Positions 15,776-21,054 of a stretch of DNA of 21,054 nt are shown here, in pieces. The position numbers and the translations under genes are program-made. The stretch lies in assembly GCA_003978405.1 (NCBI GenBank), contig QNZU01000040.1, forward strand, positions 1 through 21,054, in the 5' to 3' direction. The notes under the pieces were generated by a model, which saw only the letters and a program-made list of their open reading frames with translations, did no database searches and was not told the origin of the DNA. Origin of the DNA: Sulfurospirillum sp. (GTDB lineage Bacteria; Campylobacterota; Campylobacteria; Campylobacterales; QNZT01). The stretch's first letter is position 1; every line of letters begins with the position of its first letter.

Positions 15776-16879
15776 CTACTCCTTTAAAGCTCTCATTATA
15801 ATCTCTTCAAACTTAGGAATCTCTACCAAAAAAGCATCATGACCATAGTCACTATCAACCTCATAATACTCGACTTGTTCAGTCTTTTCTATCTTTATCA
15901 TAGTCTCTTCAATATGCTTCATTTCTGAGGGTAAAAAGAGCAAGTCAGACCTAAAAGCGATAAGATAGATTTTTGATTTAATTCTATTTAGACTATCTTC
16001 AAGTGAATTGTAGTTTCTGGTAGCATCAAAGATATTGATTGCTTTTGTGATATATAGATAGCTTAAAGGATCAAACCACTGAACAAAATTTTTTGAGTTA
16101 TAATCAAGATACTTCTCTACCTGAAACTTACCAAACAGATCATACAAACCATCTCTTTCATCATAAAATCTACCAAACTTTTTAGCCATGGAATCAGGTG
16201 ATAGATAGGAGATGTGACCACTCATTCTTCCAATTGCCAAGCCCTCAAATCCTCTTTCTTTGATCTTTTTTGGATCATAGTTTCCGTTTTCAAAAGCCGG
16301 ATCTTTGATAATCGCCTCTCTGGCTACTTTATTAAAAGCGATTGCCCAAGGTTGTGTCGCATAAGTGGAAGCCAACATAATATGTTTTTTGGCAAATCTT
16401 GGGTGTTCTATAGCAAAACACAGAGCTTGCATTCCACCCATAGAGCCTCCTATTACCGCCTCGGCTTTATGGATACCAAGCGAGTCAAAGAGGTTGATTT
16501 GTGCCTTGACCATATCGCTTATGGTGATAACCGGAAACTTTAATCTATACTCTTTGTCAGTTGGATAGATTTTTGAGAGAGGTCCGGTTGATCCAAAGCA
16601 ACTTCCTATGACATTTACACAGATGACAAAATATTTTCTTGTATCGATACACTTGCCATCACCTATCACTCCATCCCACCATCCTGGCTTTCTATCACCC
16701 TCATACAATCCTGCCGCATGGTGAGAACCGGTGAGTGCATGACAAACCACTATGACATTTGATTTATCTTCATTTAGTTCACCATAAGTCTCATACACAA
16801 GTTCGTAAGGTTCAAGGATTCTACCACTCTCAAGATAGAGAGGGTTGGTAAACTTCTTCTTTGCTCTGTTTATCTTCAA
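15776..16879 (-). CDS. metX: Homoserine O-acetyltransferase MetX
   Basis: 367 residues of alpha/beta-hydrolase fold. CHALTGSHHAAG forms the oxyanion region, Ser146 in GGSMGGMQA is the nucleophile, an Asp in FRSDLLF and His347 in GHDAFL complete the triad. The enzyme transfers acetyl (or succinyl in some family members) from acyl-CoA to homoserine for methionine synthesis. The start is TTG, with GAGG 6 nt upstream at the end of metY; the gap to metY is 1 nt. Pairing with metY indicates direct sulfhydrylation, with hydrogen sulfide as sulfur donor. Confidence 0.95.
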   Translation of the reverse strand: MKINRAKKKFTNPLYLESGRILEPYELVYETYGELNEDKSNVIVVCHALTGSHHAAGLYEGDRKPGWWDGVIGDGKCIDTRKYFVICVNVIGSCFGSTGPLSKIYPTDKEYRLKFPVITISDMVKAQINLFDSLGIHKAEAVIGGSMGGMQALCFAIEHPRFAKKHIMLASTYATQPWAIAFNKVAREAIIKDPAFENGNYDPKKIKERGFEGLAIGRMSGHISYLSPDSMAKKFGRFYDERDGLYDLFGKFQVEKYLDYNSKNFVQWFDPLSYLYITKAINIFDATRNYNSLEDSLNRIKSKIYLIAFRSDLLFLPSEMKHIEETMIKIEKTEQVEYYEVDSDYGHDAFLVEIPKFEEIIMRALKE

Positions 16880-16880
16880 A

Positions 16881-18143
16881 TCAATCCTCTAATGCCTCTT
16901 TAAGATCTTCAATCAAATCATCACAATCTTCAAGACCGATACTAAGTCTTATAAGCTTATCGCTAATTCCCGCATCTTCTAACTCTTTTGCACTCAATTG
17001 CTGATGAGTGGTACTGGCTGGATGTGTAATGATTGATTTACTATCTCCAATATTGACAACAAGAGAGAATATTTTGACAGAGTCTGCCACCTTTTTTGCC
17101 TCATCAAAACTCTCCACCTCAAAGCTAAGAAGTCCACTTGCTCCATCTTTTAGATACTTTTTTGCCAAAGAGTAGTTTTTGTTTGACTCCAAAAGAGGAT
17201 AGTTTACACTCTTTACCTTTGGATGAGACTCAAGAAATTTTGCAATTCTCAAAGCACTCTCACTGTGCTGTTTCATCCTCAAAGGAAGATGTTCCAACCC
17301 CTGTATAAAGAGCCATGAGTTAAATGGACTCGGTGCTGCTCCCAAATCTCTTAGCAGTGAAAGTCGCATTCTAAGAGAAAACGGCGGAAACGGCAAAGAT
17401 GTATATACAAGCCCGTGATATGAAGGATCGGGCTCGTTAAAGTGAGCATATCTTGGATTATCTTTGATCAGTTCAACAAGATTATCTCTCTCAACCACAA
17501 TTCCCCCTATTGCCAATCCCTGACCTGTTGTATATTTGCTTGTAGAGTGGATCGATATATCACATCCAAGTTCAAGAGGTTTGCAGTGAATCGCAGTTGC
17601 GACCGTATTATCAACAGCAGTGATGATTTTATGCTTTTTTGCCACAGATACAATCTTTTCAAAATCGGCCAGATCAATACTTGGATTTGAGATAGATTCA
17701 AAGAGAATCAATTTTGTCTTTCCATCAATCAACTCTTCAAGATTGTGTGGATTTTGCACATCAAAATATCTAGCTTCTATGCCAAATCTCTTTATCGTAT
17801 GAGAAGTCAAAGTAGTGGTACCACCATAAAGCTTGGAAGAGCAGATGATATTATCCCCTGCTTGGGCAAGGTTTGCAATGGTATTGAAAATTGCCGCCAT
17901 TCCACTTGAAGTCGCAATCGCTGCTACACCATTTTCAAGTGAAGCAAATCTCTTCTCAAACACATCCGTTGTGGGGTTCATAAGGCGGGTATAGATATTT
18001 CCAAGCTCTTTTAACTCAAACAGATCTGCCGCATGTTTGGCATCTTTAAATTCATAAGCGGTACTTTGATAAATCGGTACTGCCATTGTTGATTGAGAAT
18101 CCTTCTCATACCCCTCATGAATTGCTTTTGTTTTATCTCTCAT
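16881..18143 (-). CDS. metY: O-acetylhomoserine sulfhydrylase (O-acetylhomoserine aminocarboxypropyltransferase) MetY
   Basis: 420 residues, the usual length for MetY and longer than cystathionine synthases. It is a PLP enzyme: YxxSTSKYTTGQG-type motif with Lys203 as the Schiff-base lysine, YTRLMNPT near residue 51, SSGMAAIF, and the IFSLVVNIGD and IRLSIGLED segments at the C-terminus. It joins O-acetylhomoserine and sulfide into homocysteine. ATG start with AAGGGG 5 nt upstream. It heads the metY-metX run and has its own predicted promoter, but no clear terminator separates it from the cheX-like gene. Confidence 0.95.
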   Translation of the reverse strand: MRDKTKAIHEGYEKDSQSTMAVPIYQSTAYEFKDAKHAADLFELKELGNIYTRLMNPTTDVFEKRFASLENGVAAIATSSGMAAIFNTIANLAQAGDNIICSSKLYGGTTTLTSHTIKRFGIEARYFDVQNPHNLEELIDGKTKLILFESISNPSIDLADFEKIVSVAKKHKIITAVDNTVATAIHCKPLELGCDISIHSTSKYTTGQGLAIGGIVVERDNLVELIKDNPRYAHFNEPDPSYHGLVYTSLPFPPFSLRMRLSLLRDLGAAPSPFNSWLFIQGLEHLPLRMKQHSESALRIAKFLESHPKVKSVNYPLLESNKNYSLAKKYLKDGASGLLSFEVESFDEAKKVADSVKIFSLVVNIGDSKSIITHPASTTHQQLSAKELEDAGISDKLIRLSIGLEDCDDLIEDLKEALED

Positions 18144-18164
18144 ATTTACCCCTTAATCCCCACA

Positions 18165-18180
18165 CCGATTATCAGCCGAT
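18165..18180. repeat. Paired CCGAT direct repeats in the metY leader
   Basis: CCGAT occurs at 18165-18169 and 18176-18180, an 11-bp period (one helical turn); a related ACGAT follows at 18184-18188. On the transcript side, UAUCGGCUGAUA can also form a 4-bp hairpin. Function not known. Confidence 0.3.
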
Positions 18181-18194
18181 ATGACGATAGTTTG

Positions 18195-18207
18195 GGATAT
18201 TATATCC
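18195..18207. repeat. 13-bp palindrome over the metY -10 box, operator candidate
   Basis: GGATATTATATCC is a perfect inverted repeat with 6-nt arms and one central base, coinciding with the -10 region. A bound dimeric repressor here would block RNA polymerase. The high A/T content means the symmetry could partly be chance. Confidence 0.35.
18199..18204 (-). promoter_or_regulatory. Predicted -10 box of metY
   Basis: The minus strand has TATAAT preceded by TTGGA, with the transcript start expected near 18191 and a leader of about 48 nt. It lies at the centre of the palindrome at 18195-18207. The leader contains repeated ATCGG boxes. Confidence 0.55.
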
Positions 18208-18222
18208 AAGATAAACTTGCAA

Positions 18223-18678
18223 TTAATCTACTAACAAAGGCTCTTTGGATTCAATTTTCTGCACCGATAATACAAAAGGCTCTTTTTGAACCTCAAAGCA
18301 GTATCTATCATCAAATTTCTCATCAAAAAGATGTCTGAAATATCCAAGATATTCAGGAGTACCAAGTTGGCTACTTTGATATTTTCCACTTTGATCTATC
18401 ATTGTTTTGTAGTTTCCTACAATCAAATTTGCCAACTCATTTACCAAATCACCTTTTGTATCATCTTGGGGATCATCTTCAAAAAGTAGCACTTTGGCAA
18501 CCTCTATGACCAAAGCATCACTAACCTCAAGATAAAAGTTCTCTTTTTCTTCATCCAATTGCAATGAAATTTTTGCAACATGAATACCGCCTGTGTTAAG
18601 CTCATCAGATACTTTACTCTCAAAAGATAGTGTATCTGTAAAAAAGTTTTCAACTGCATCTAAAATTAAATTTTTCAT
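18223..18678 (-). CDS. cheX: CheX-like chemotaxis phosphatase
   Basis: 151 residues, the usual size for CheX. DLVNELANLIVGN contains the conserved phosphatase pair Glu81 and Asn84 (ExxN) of the CheC/CheX/FliY family, in the helix that docks on CheY-P. The rest shows the expected beta-rich fold (HVAKISLQL, FYLEVSDALVIEVAKVLL, YCFEVQKEPFVLSVQK). Such proteins remove phosphate from CheY, shortening the motor signal. It follows cheZ by 3 nt, so the two are co-transcribed. The family is divergent, and an adaptor role rather than catalysis is possible, but the motif residues are intact. Confidence 0.75.
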   Translation of the reverse strand: MKNLILDAVENFFTDTLSFESKVSDELNTGGIHVAKISLQLDEEKENFYLEVSDALVIEVAKVLLFEDDPQDDTKGDLVNELANLIVGNYKTMIDQSGKYQSSQLGTPEYLGYFRHLFDEKFDDRYCFEVQKEPFVLSVQKIESKEPLLVD

Positions 18679-18681
18679 AAA

Positions 18682-19599
18682 TTAACTCTTCTTTCCAAAA
18701 GATTCTAAAAGTGCTTCTAACTCATCTTCACTAACACTATTGTCGCTGTCAATTGTGATTGCTGTTGTAGCTCTGTGTTCATCTTGAACATTTGAAGAAA
18801 ACAGTGTTTGCATATAGTGTGAGAGTGCTCTTACTACATTTACGACTCTCTCTATTTTTTGTCTGTGAATATCTTGATACTGCATAATATTCATCGTATC
18901 ATTTATCATCTGGTCAATCTTTGCCAACTCACTCTCAATCTCATCTTTTCTCTCTAAAAGTTTCTCATTCTCTTTTAATGCATCTGAAAAAATCTCAATT
19001 GATTCAAATTTGCTACCAAGCTTCTTAAATATATCAATATTCTTTTCTATGATACTTTGTTGCTCTGTGAAAGCATTTGAAATATTGCTTACTATTAGTG
19101 AGATCTCATCTAATTTATCAAAAACTTCACTTGCTTTCTCTTCTGATTCTTTGGTAACATCATCCAATTGTGATACAACTTTATTTTCATCATTTGCAGG
19201 TGGAGGGGTTGCAGAGCTTGGATCGATCTTTTTTGCATCTATATCTTCAACATCCACATCTAAAGACTCTTCAGTTTGCTCCTGAAGGTTTTGTATATCA
19301 CTATCATCAAGCTCATCAACTTCTAACTCATCTAATTCCTCTACCTCTTGGGACTCATTATCTGTCTCTTGAGCCTCATTTTGATCAGCCTCTTCAGCAG
19401 ATTCATTAGAAGCTTCAATCTCTTGAGTATCATCTGTTTTAACTTCTTCTGATTTTACTTCTTCAGCGGATTCATTAGAAGTTTCAAGATTTTGAGTATC
19501 ATTTTCTGCTTCTATGTCTTGCTCTTTTTCTTCTTCAGCAGGATCAGGACTTGGTATCTCTGATTCAGCCATAAGGGCATCAAGTTCTTCTTGAGTCAT
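18682..19599 (-). CDS. cheZ: Remote CheZ-type CheY-P phosphatase with long acidic linker
   Basis: 305 residues. The C-terminal half is a long helical hairpin (about 135-270) containing NIMQYQDIHRQKIERVV, with Asp243 and Gln247 (DxxxQ), the catalytic pair of CheZ. The extreme C-terminus SEDELEALLESFGKKS resembles the CheY-binding tail of E. coli CheZ. The N-terminus MTQEELDALMAE resembles the CheY-binding peptide of FliM. Between them lies an acidic, disordered Glu/Asp/Ser/Asn-rich linker of about 120 residues. This is the Campylobacterota 'remote CheZ' architecture described for H. pylori and C. jejuni. AGGAG stands 6 nt before the ATG. As I recall, C. jejuni also has cheZ beside glnA, and glnA lies about 1 kb away here. 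Confidence 0.88.
   Translation of the reverse strand: MTQEELDALMAESEIPSPDPAEEEKEQDIEAENDTQNLETSNESAEEVKSEEVKTDDTQEIEASNESAEEADQNEAQETDNESQEVEELDELEVDELDDSDIQNLQEQTEESLDVDVEDIDAKKIDPSSATPPPANDENKVVSQLDDVTKESEEKASEVFDKLDEISLIVSNISNAFTEQQSIIEKNIDIFKKLGSKFESIEIFSDALKENEKLLERKDEIESELAKIDQMINDTMNIMQYQDIHRQKIERVVNVVRALSHYMQTLFSSNVQDEHRATTAITIDSDNSVSEDELEALLESFGKKS
19392..19503 (-). repeat. In-frame duplication inside the cheZ linker
   Basis: Two copies of about 42 nt (starting at 19392 and 19461, offset 69 nt or 23 codons) encode DDTQEIEASNESAEE and NDTQNLETSNESAEE. They share long identical stretches at the DNA level with scattered changes, so the linker has grown by duplication. Confidence 0.7.
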
Positions 19600-19618
19600 C
19601 TACTACTCCTAATTTTTT

Positions 19619-19634
19619 GATATAATGATATATC
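19619..19634. promoter_or_regulatory. Symmetric divergent promoter between cheZ and the PHP gene
   Basis: GATATAATGATATATC is an inverted repeat with 6-nt arms and a 4-nt centre. On the plus strand it holds TATAAT (19621-19626), after a T-run, for the PHP-gene transcript starting near 19633. On the minus strand, TATATC-type -10 sequences within it would serve cheZ. Ribosome binding sites AGGAG flank it on both sides (minus strand 19606-19610; plus strand 19642-19646). Confidence 0.55.
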
Positions 19635-19641
19635 GACATTT

Positions 19642-19646
19642 AGGAG
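19642..19646 (+). promoter_or_regulatory. Original ribosome binding site of the PHP gene, now displaced
   Basis: AGGAG is now 180 nt from the PHP start codon. Removing the inserted element and one TTAT copy brings it to 11 nt, an acceptable distance. At present it stands 9 nt before an ATG formed at the left insertion junction. Confidence 0.6.
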
Positions 19647-19653
19647 AAATAGT

Positions 19654-19657
19654 TTAT
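19654..19657. repeat. Left copy of the 4-bp target site duplication TTAT
   Basis: TTAT directly abuts the first base of the left terminal repeat and is matched by TTAT at 19823-19826. Confidence 0.6.
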
Positions 19658-19736
19658 GGGCACCTCCAATAACTGTATACAACTCATAGTAAGCAAGAAA
19701 GAGGTAAGATTGTGCAAAACATTTTTTGAGCCATAG
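19656..19736 (+). CDS. Chimeric 26-codon leader frame created by the MITE insertion
   Basis: The AT of the target duplication and the first G of the element form an ATG (19656-19658), 9 nt after the displaced AGGAG. The frame runs through the left arm and stops with TAG at 19734-19736, just at the central stem. The product has no recognisable character and is probably meaningless as a protein, but its translation would unwind the left arm of the hairpin. There is no coding evidence beyond the start context. Confidence 0.35.
   Translation: MGTSNNCIQLIVSKKEVRLCKTFFEP
19658..19681 (+). repeat. Left terminal inverted repeat of the MITE
   Basis: 24 nt, matching the complement of 19799-19822 except at 19675, which would be a G-U wobble pair with 19805 in the transcript. 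Contains CACCTCC at 19661-19667, which is anti-Shine-Dalgarno-like. Confidence 0.85.
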
Positions 19737-19798
19737 CCAAAGCTACGGTGATGAAAATTTTTCTGCAAGATTGCCACTTTCTTGCTTACCCTTTGGGC

Positions 19799-19822
19799 TG
19801 TATATAGTTATTGGAGGTGCCC
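19799..19822 (-). repeat. Right terminal inverted repeat of the MITE
   Basis: Mirror of 19658-19681. Its plus-strand sequence includes GGAGGTG, which serves as a ribosome binding site for the next gene. Confidence 0.85.
19813..19819 (+). promoter_or_regulatory. MITE-supplied Shine-Dalgarno sequence of the PHP gene
   Basis: GGAGGTG, a near-perfect ribosome binding site, sits in the right terminal repeat with GGAGG ending 9 nt before the ATG at 19827. It is fully complementary to CACCTCC at 19661-19667 in the left repeat and would be hidden in a long stem in transcripts covering the whole element. Confidence 0.75.
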
Positions 19823-19826
19823 TTAT
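19823..19826. repeat. Right copy of the 4-bp target site duplication TTAT
   Basis: TTAT lies between the right end of the element and the PHP start codon, matching 19654-19657. Confidence 0.6.
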
Positions 19827-20606
19827 ATGATAGTTGATTTGCATAACCACACACCTTTATGTAAACATGCAAAAGGAGATCCAGAAGAGTATATTAAAAG
19901 TGCCATCACTATTGGTACCAAATATTTTGGTTTTAGTGATCATGCTCCGATGGAGTTTGATAGAGAGTGGAGAATGAGCTTTGATGATATGAGTCAATAT
20001 GAGTTGAGCATAAAAAATCTTCGAGAGATTTATAAAAATGAAATAGAGATACTTTTGGCTTATGAGGTAGATTTTATAGATGGCTTGGTAGATAAAAGAG
20101 TTCTTGAAGCAAAAGTCGATTATCTAATAGGATCGGTTCATTTTTTAGATGGGTGGGGATTTGACAACCCGGAGTTTATTGATGAGTATAAAAACAGAGA
20201 TATTGATACAATCTATCAAGACTATTTTTATGAGATTAAAAAACTTGCAACGAGTGGATATTTTCAGATAGTAGGACACCTAGATTTAATCAAGGTGATG
20301 AACTATAGATCAAAAAAAGATATCAAAAAGATTGCACTTCCTGCAATAAAAGCTATCAAAAAGAGTAAAATGGTAGTCGAAATAAGCAGTGCCGGTCTTA
20401 GAAAACCTGTAAAAGAGATCTATCCAAGCCCTGATCTAATGGAGCTTTTGTGTGAGTATGATATCCCTATCACCTTTTCTTCCGATGCTCACCACCCAAA
20501 ACAAGTCGGGTTTAAGTCATATGACTTAGAAGAGTATGCAAAGAGTTTTGGGTACAGCGAGTGTGCAATTTTTAGGGATAAACAGATACATATGATTAAA
20601 TTTTAA
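19827..20606 (+). CDS. PHP-family phosphoesterase, histidinol-phosphatase-like
   Basis: 259 residues. Metal-binding motifs of the PHP domain are all present: DLHNHT at residues 4-9, FSDHAPMEF, EVDFIDG, LIGSVHFLDGW, VGHLDLIK and FSSDAHHP near the C-terminus. This pattern (SVHFL.GWGFD, GHLDLIK) is typical of HisJ/HisK-type histidinol phosphatases, which dephosphorylate L-histidinol phosphate in histidine synthesis. Other PHP phosphatases share it, and no other his gene is nearby, so the substrate is not proven. The start is the ATG at 19827. An in-frame TTG at 19782 falls inside the MITE and would add junk residues. Expression now depends on the MITE-derived ribosome binding site. Confidence 0.87.
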   Translation: MIVDLHNHTPLCKHAKGDPEEYIKSAITIGTKYFGFSDHAPMEFDREWRMSFDDMSQYELSIKNLREIYKNEIEILLAYEVDFIDGLVDKRVLEAKVDYLIGSVHFLDGWGFDNPEFIDEYKNRDIDTIYQDYFYEIKKLATSGYFQIVGHLDLIKVMNYRSKKDIKKIALPAIKAIKKSKMVVEISSAGLRKPVKEIYPSPDLMELLCEYDIPITFSSDAHHPKQVGFKSYDLEEYAKSFGYSECAIFRDKQIHMIKF

Positions 20607-20610
20607 TCAT
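20592..20610. repeat. AT-only palindrome across the PHP-gene stop codon
   Basis: ATGATTAAA and TTTAATCAT flank one central T, a 19-nt inverted repeat. It could fold at the end of the message, but the stem lacks G/C and the following bases are not a clean T-run, so it is at best a weak terminator. Confidence 0.3.
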
Positions 20611-20641
20611 CTTATTTATCTAACTCTTTTCATAATTTGGG

Positions 20642-20647
20642 TAAAAT
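20642..20647 (+). promoter_or_regulatory. Putative -10 box of glnA
   Basis: TTGGGTAAAAT in the 70-nt gap before glnA gives a TAAAAT box about 30 nt before the start codon, similar to the element before pyrH. No sigma-54 GG/GC pair with suitable spacing is seen here. Confidence 0.4.
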
Positions 20648-20676
20648 ATCAACACAAACAAATACAAGGAGTAATA

Positions 20677-21054
20677 ATGGGCAAATTTGTCAACAATATA
20701 GAAGAGTTTTTTAAATTTTGCGAATCAAACGAAGTGGAGTATGTAGATTTTAGATTTACAGATATTAAAGGTGCATGGCATCACATCAGTTACAGAATGA
20801 GTGCAGTTGAGGCATCTACTCTAGAAGCTGGTCTTCCATTTGATGGATCTTCGATTGAGGCTTGGCAACCAATCAATAAATCAGATATGCTGTTAAAACC
20901 AGATATCGAGACTGCATTTATGGATCCATTCACTGCTGATCCAACAGTCATAGTTATTTGTGATGTATATGATATCTACAAAGGTCAAATGTATGAAAAA
21001 TGCCCAAGAAGTATAGCTAAAAAGACTCTTGAGTATATGGCTGAAAGCGGAATC
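20677..21054 (+). CDS. glnA: Glutamine synthetase type I, N-terminal 126 residues, runs off the window
   Basis: The frame is open to the last base. The N-terminal beta-grasp domain of GlnA is clear: FKFCESNEVEYVDFRFTDIKGAWHHI, of which VDFRFTDIKG is the diagnostic core, then GLPFDGSSIEAWQPINKSDMLL and PFTADPTVIVICDVYD. The segment FDGSSI lies at the subunit interface near the active site. The enzyme makes glutamine from glutamate, ammonia and ATP in a dodecamer. AAGGAG (20666-20671) stands 5 nt before the ATG. The C-terminal catalytic domain and any adenylylation site lie outside the window. Confidence 0.96.
   Translation, partial: MGKFVNNIEEFFKFCESNEVEYVDFRFTDIKGAWHHISYRMSAVEASTLEAGLPFDGSSIEAWQPINKSDMLLKPDIETAFMDPFTADPTVIVICDVYDIYKGQMYEKCPRSIAKKTLEYMAESGI

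Larger units (their letters stand above)
19658..19822. mobile_element. 165-bp miniature inverted-repeat transposable element (MITE)
   Basis: The terminal repeats begin GGGCACCTCCAATAACT on the left and its exact complement on the right, extending to 24 bp with one mismatch. An inner inverted pair GTAAGCAAGAAAG lies at 19689-19701 and 19777-19789. The centre (19731-19748) is a short stem CCATAGC-CAAA-GCTACGG. The whole element can thus fold into one long interrupted hairpin. It is flanked by TTAT on both sides and has no transposase or substantial reading frame. It is probably a deletion derivative of a DDE-type insertion sequence mobilised in trans; an IS5-like source would fit a 4-bp duplication, but I cannot assign the family. 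No second copy is visible in the window. Confidence 0.85.

Noticed and set aside
19010..19409. Plus-strand open frames opposite cheZ
   Set aside because: They mirror the acidic linker codons of cheZ (Ser/Leu/His-rich complements) and have no ribosome binding site.
19658..19822. The intergenic hairpin as a rho-independent terminator, CRISPR repeat or conserved riboswitch
   Set aside because: No T-run follows and there is no repeated spacer pattern. The exact TTAT duplication and terminal repeats fit a transposable element better.
19782..19826. TTG at 19782 as start of the PHP gene
   Set aside because: It lies inside the MITE and encodes residues unrelated to the family; the DLHNHT motif requires only the ATG at 19827.
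20607..20676. Sigma-54 promoter for glnA
   Set aside because: No TGGC-N-TTGC pair at the required spacing; a sigma-70-like TAAAAT is the better candidate.

Overview
The window is AT-rich, densely packed chromosomal DNA from a member of the Campylobacterota (former Epsilonproteobacteria). I infer this from protein character (a long TrmB with the variant HFPVPW motif, a remote CheZ, Campylobacter-like TyrS, RpoZ and RodA) and from a gene order I recall from Campylobacter jejuni: pseudouridine synthase, fibronectin-type-III lipoprotein, trmB, ftsE, ftsX, M23-like protein, pyrH, rpoZ, spoT, tyrS, nitronate monooxygenase, amiA, beside divergent rodA (mrdB). The host is probably a free-living, sulfur-associated lineage, but the genus cannot be fixed from this window.

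Region 1 (1-13143) is the 5' end of rodA on the minus strand followed by a long plus-strand run of overlapping or closely spaced genes. It joins envelope and division functions (FN3 lipoprotein, FtsEX, EnvC-like coiled-coil protein, AmiA amidase) to housekeeping functions (TrmB, UMP kinase, RNA polymerase omega, bifunctional (p)ppGpp synthetase/hydrolase, tyrosyl-tRNA synthetase, an FMN oxygenase). The pseudouridine synthase reading frame is broken by what looks like a 26-nt deletion next to the active-site region. FtsEX, the EnvC-like protein with its zinc ligands lost, and AmiA with a retained inhibitory segment form a plausible amidase-activation pathway for septal cell-wall splitting.

Region 2 (13158-19599) is a minus-strand run: cheZ, a cheX-like gene, then (after a 79-nt gap with its own promoter) metY, metX, xseB, a nitrilase-fold protein lacking two catalytic residues, a minimal ThiF/MoeB-like protein, and a membrane acyltransferase. 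CheZ and the CheX-like protein are two unrelated types of CheY-P phosphatase. MetX and MetY together convert homoserine to homocysteine.

Region 3 (19600-21054) holds a symmetric divergent promoter, a 165-bp miniature inverted-repeat element (MITE), a PHP-family histidinol-phosphatase-like gene and the start of glnA. The MITE is the most unusual item. It carries nearly perfect 24-bp terminal inverted repeats and a 4-bp TTAT target duplication, and it landed exactly between the native ribosome binding site and the start codon of the PHP gene. Its right repeat supplies a new Shine-Dalgarno sequence, which can pair completely with the left repeat in the mRNA. Its left junction creates a new ATG behind the old ribosome binding site, opening a 26-codon leader frame. 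Together these could form an accidental translational switch.

No stretch longer than about 230 bases lacks a gene. I saw no tRNA, rRNA, CRISPR array or complete transposase.
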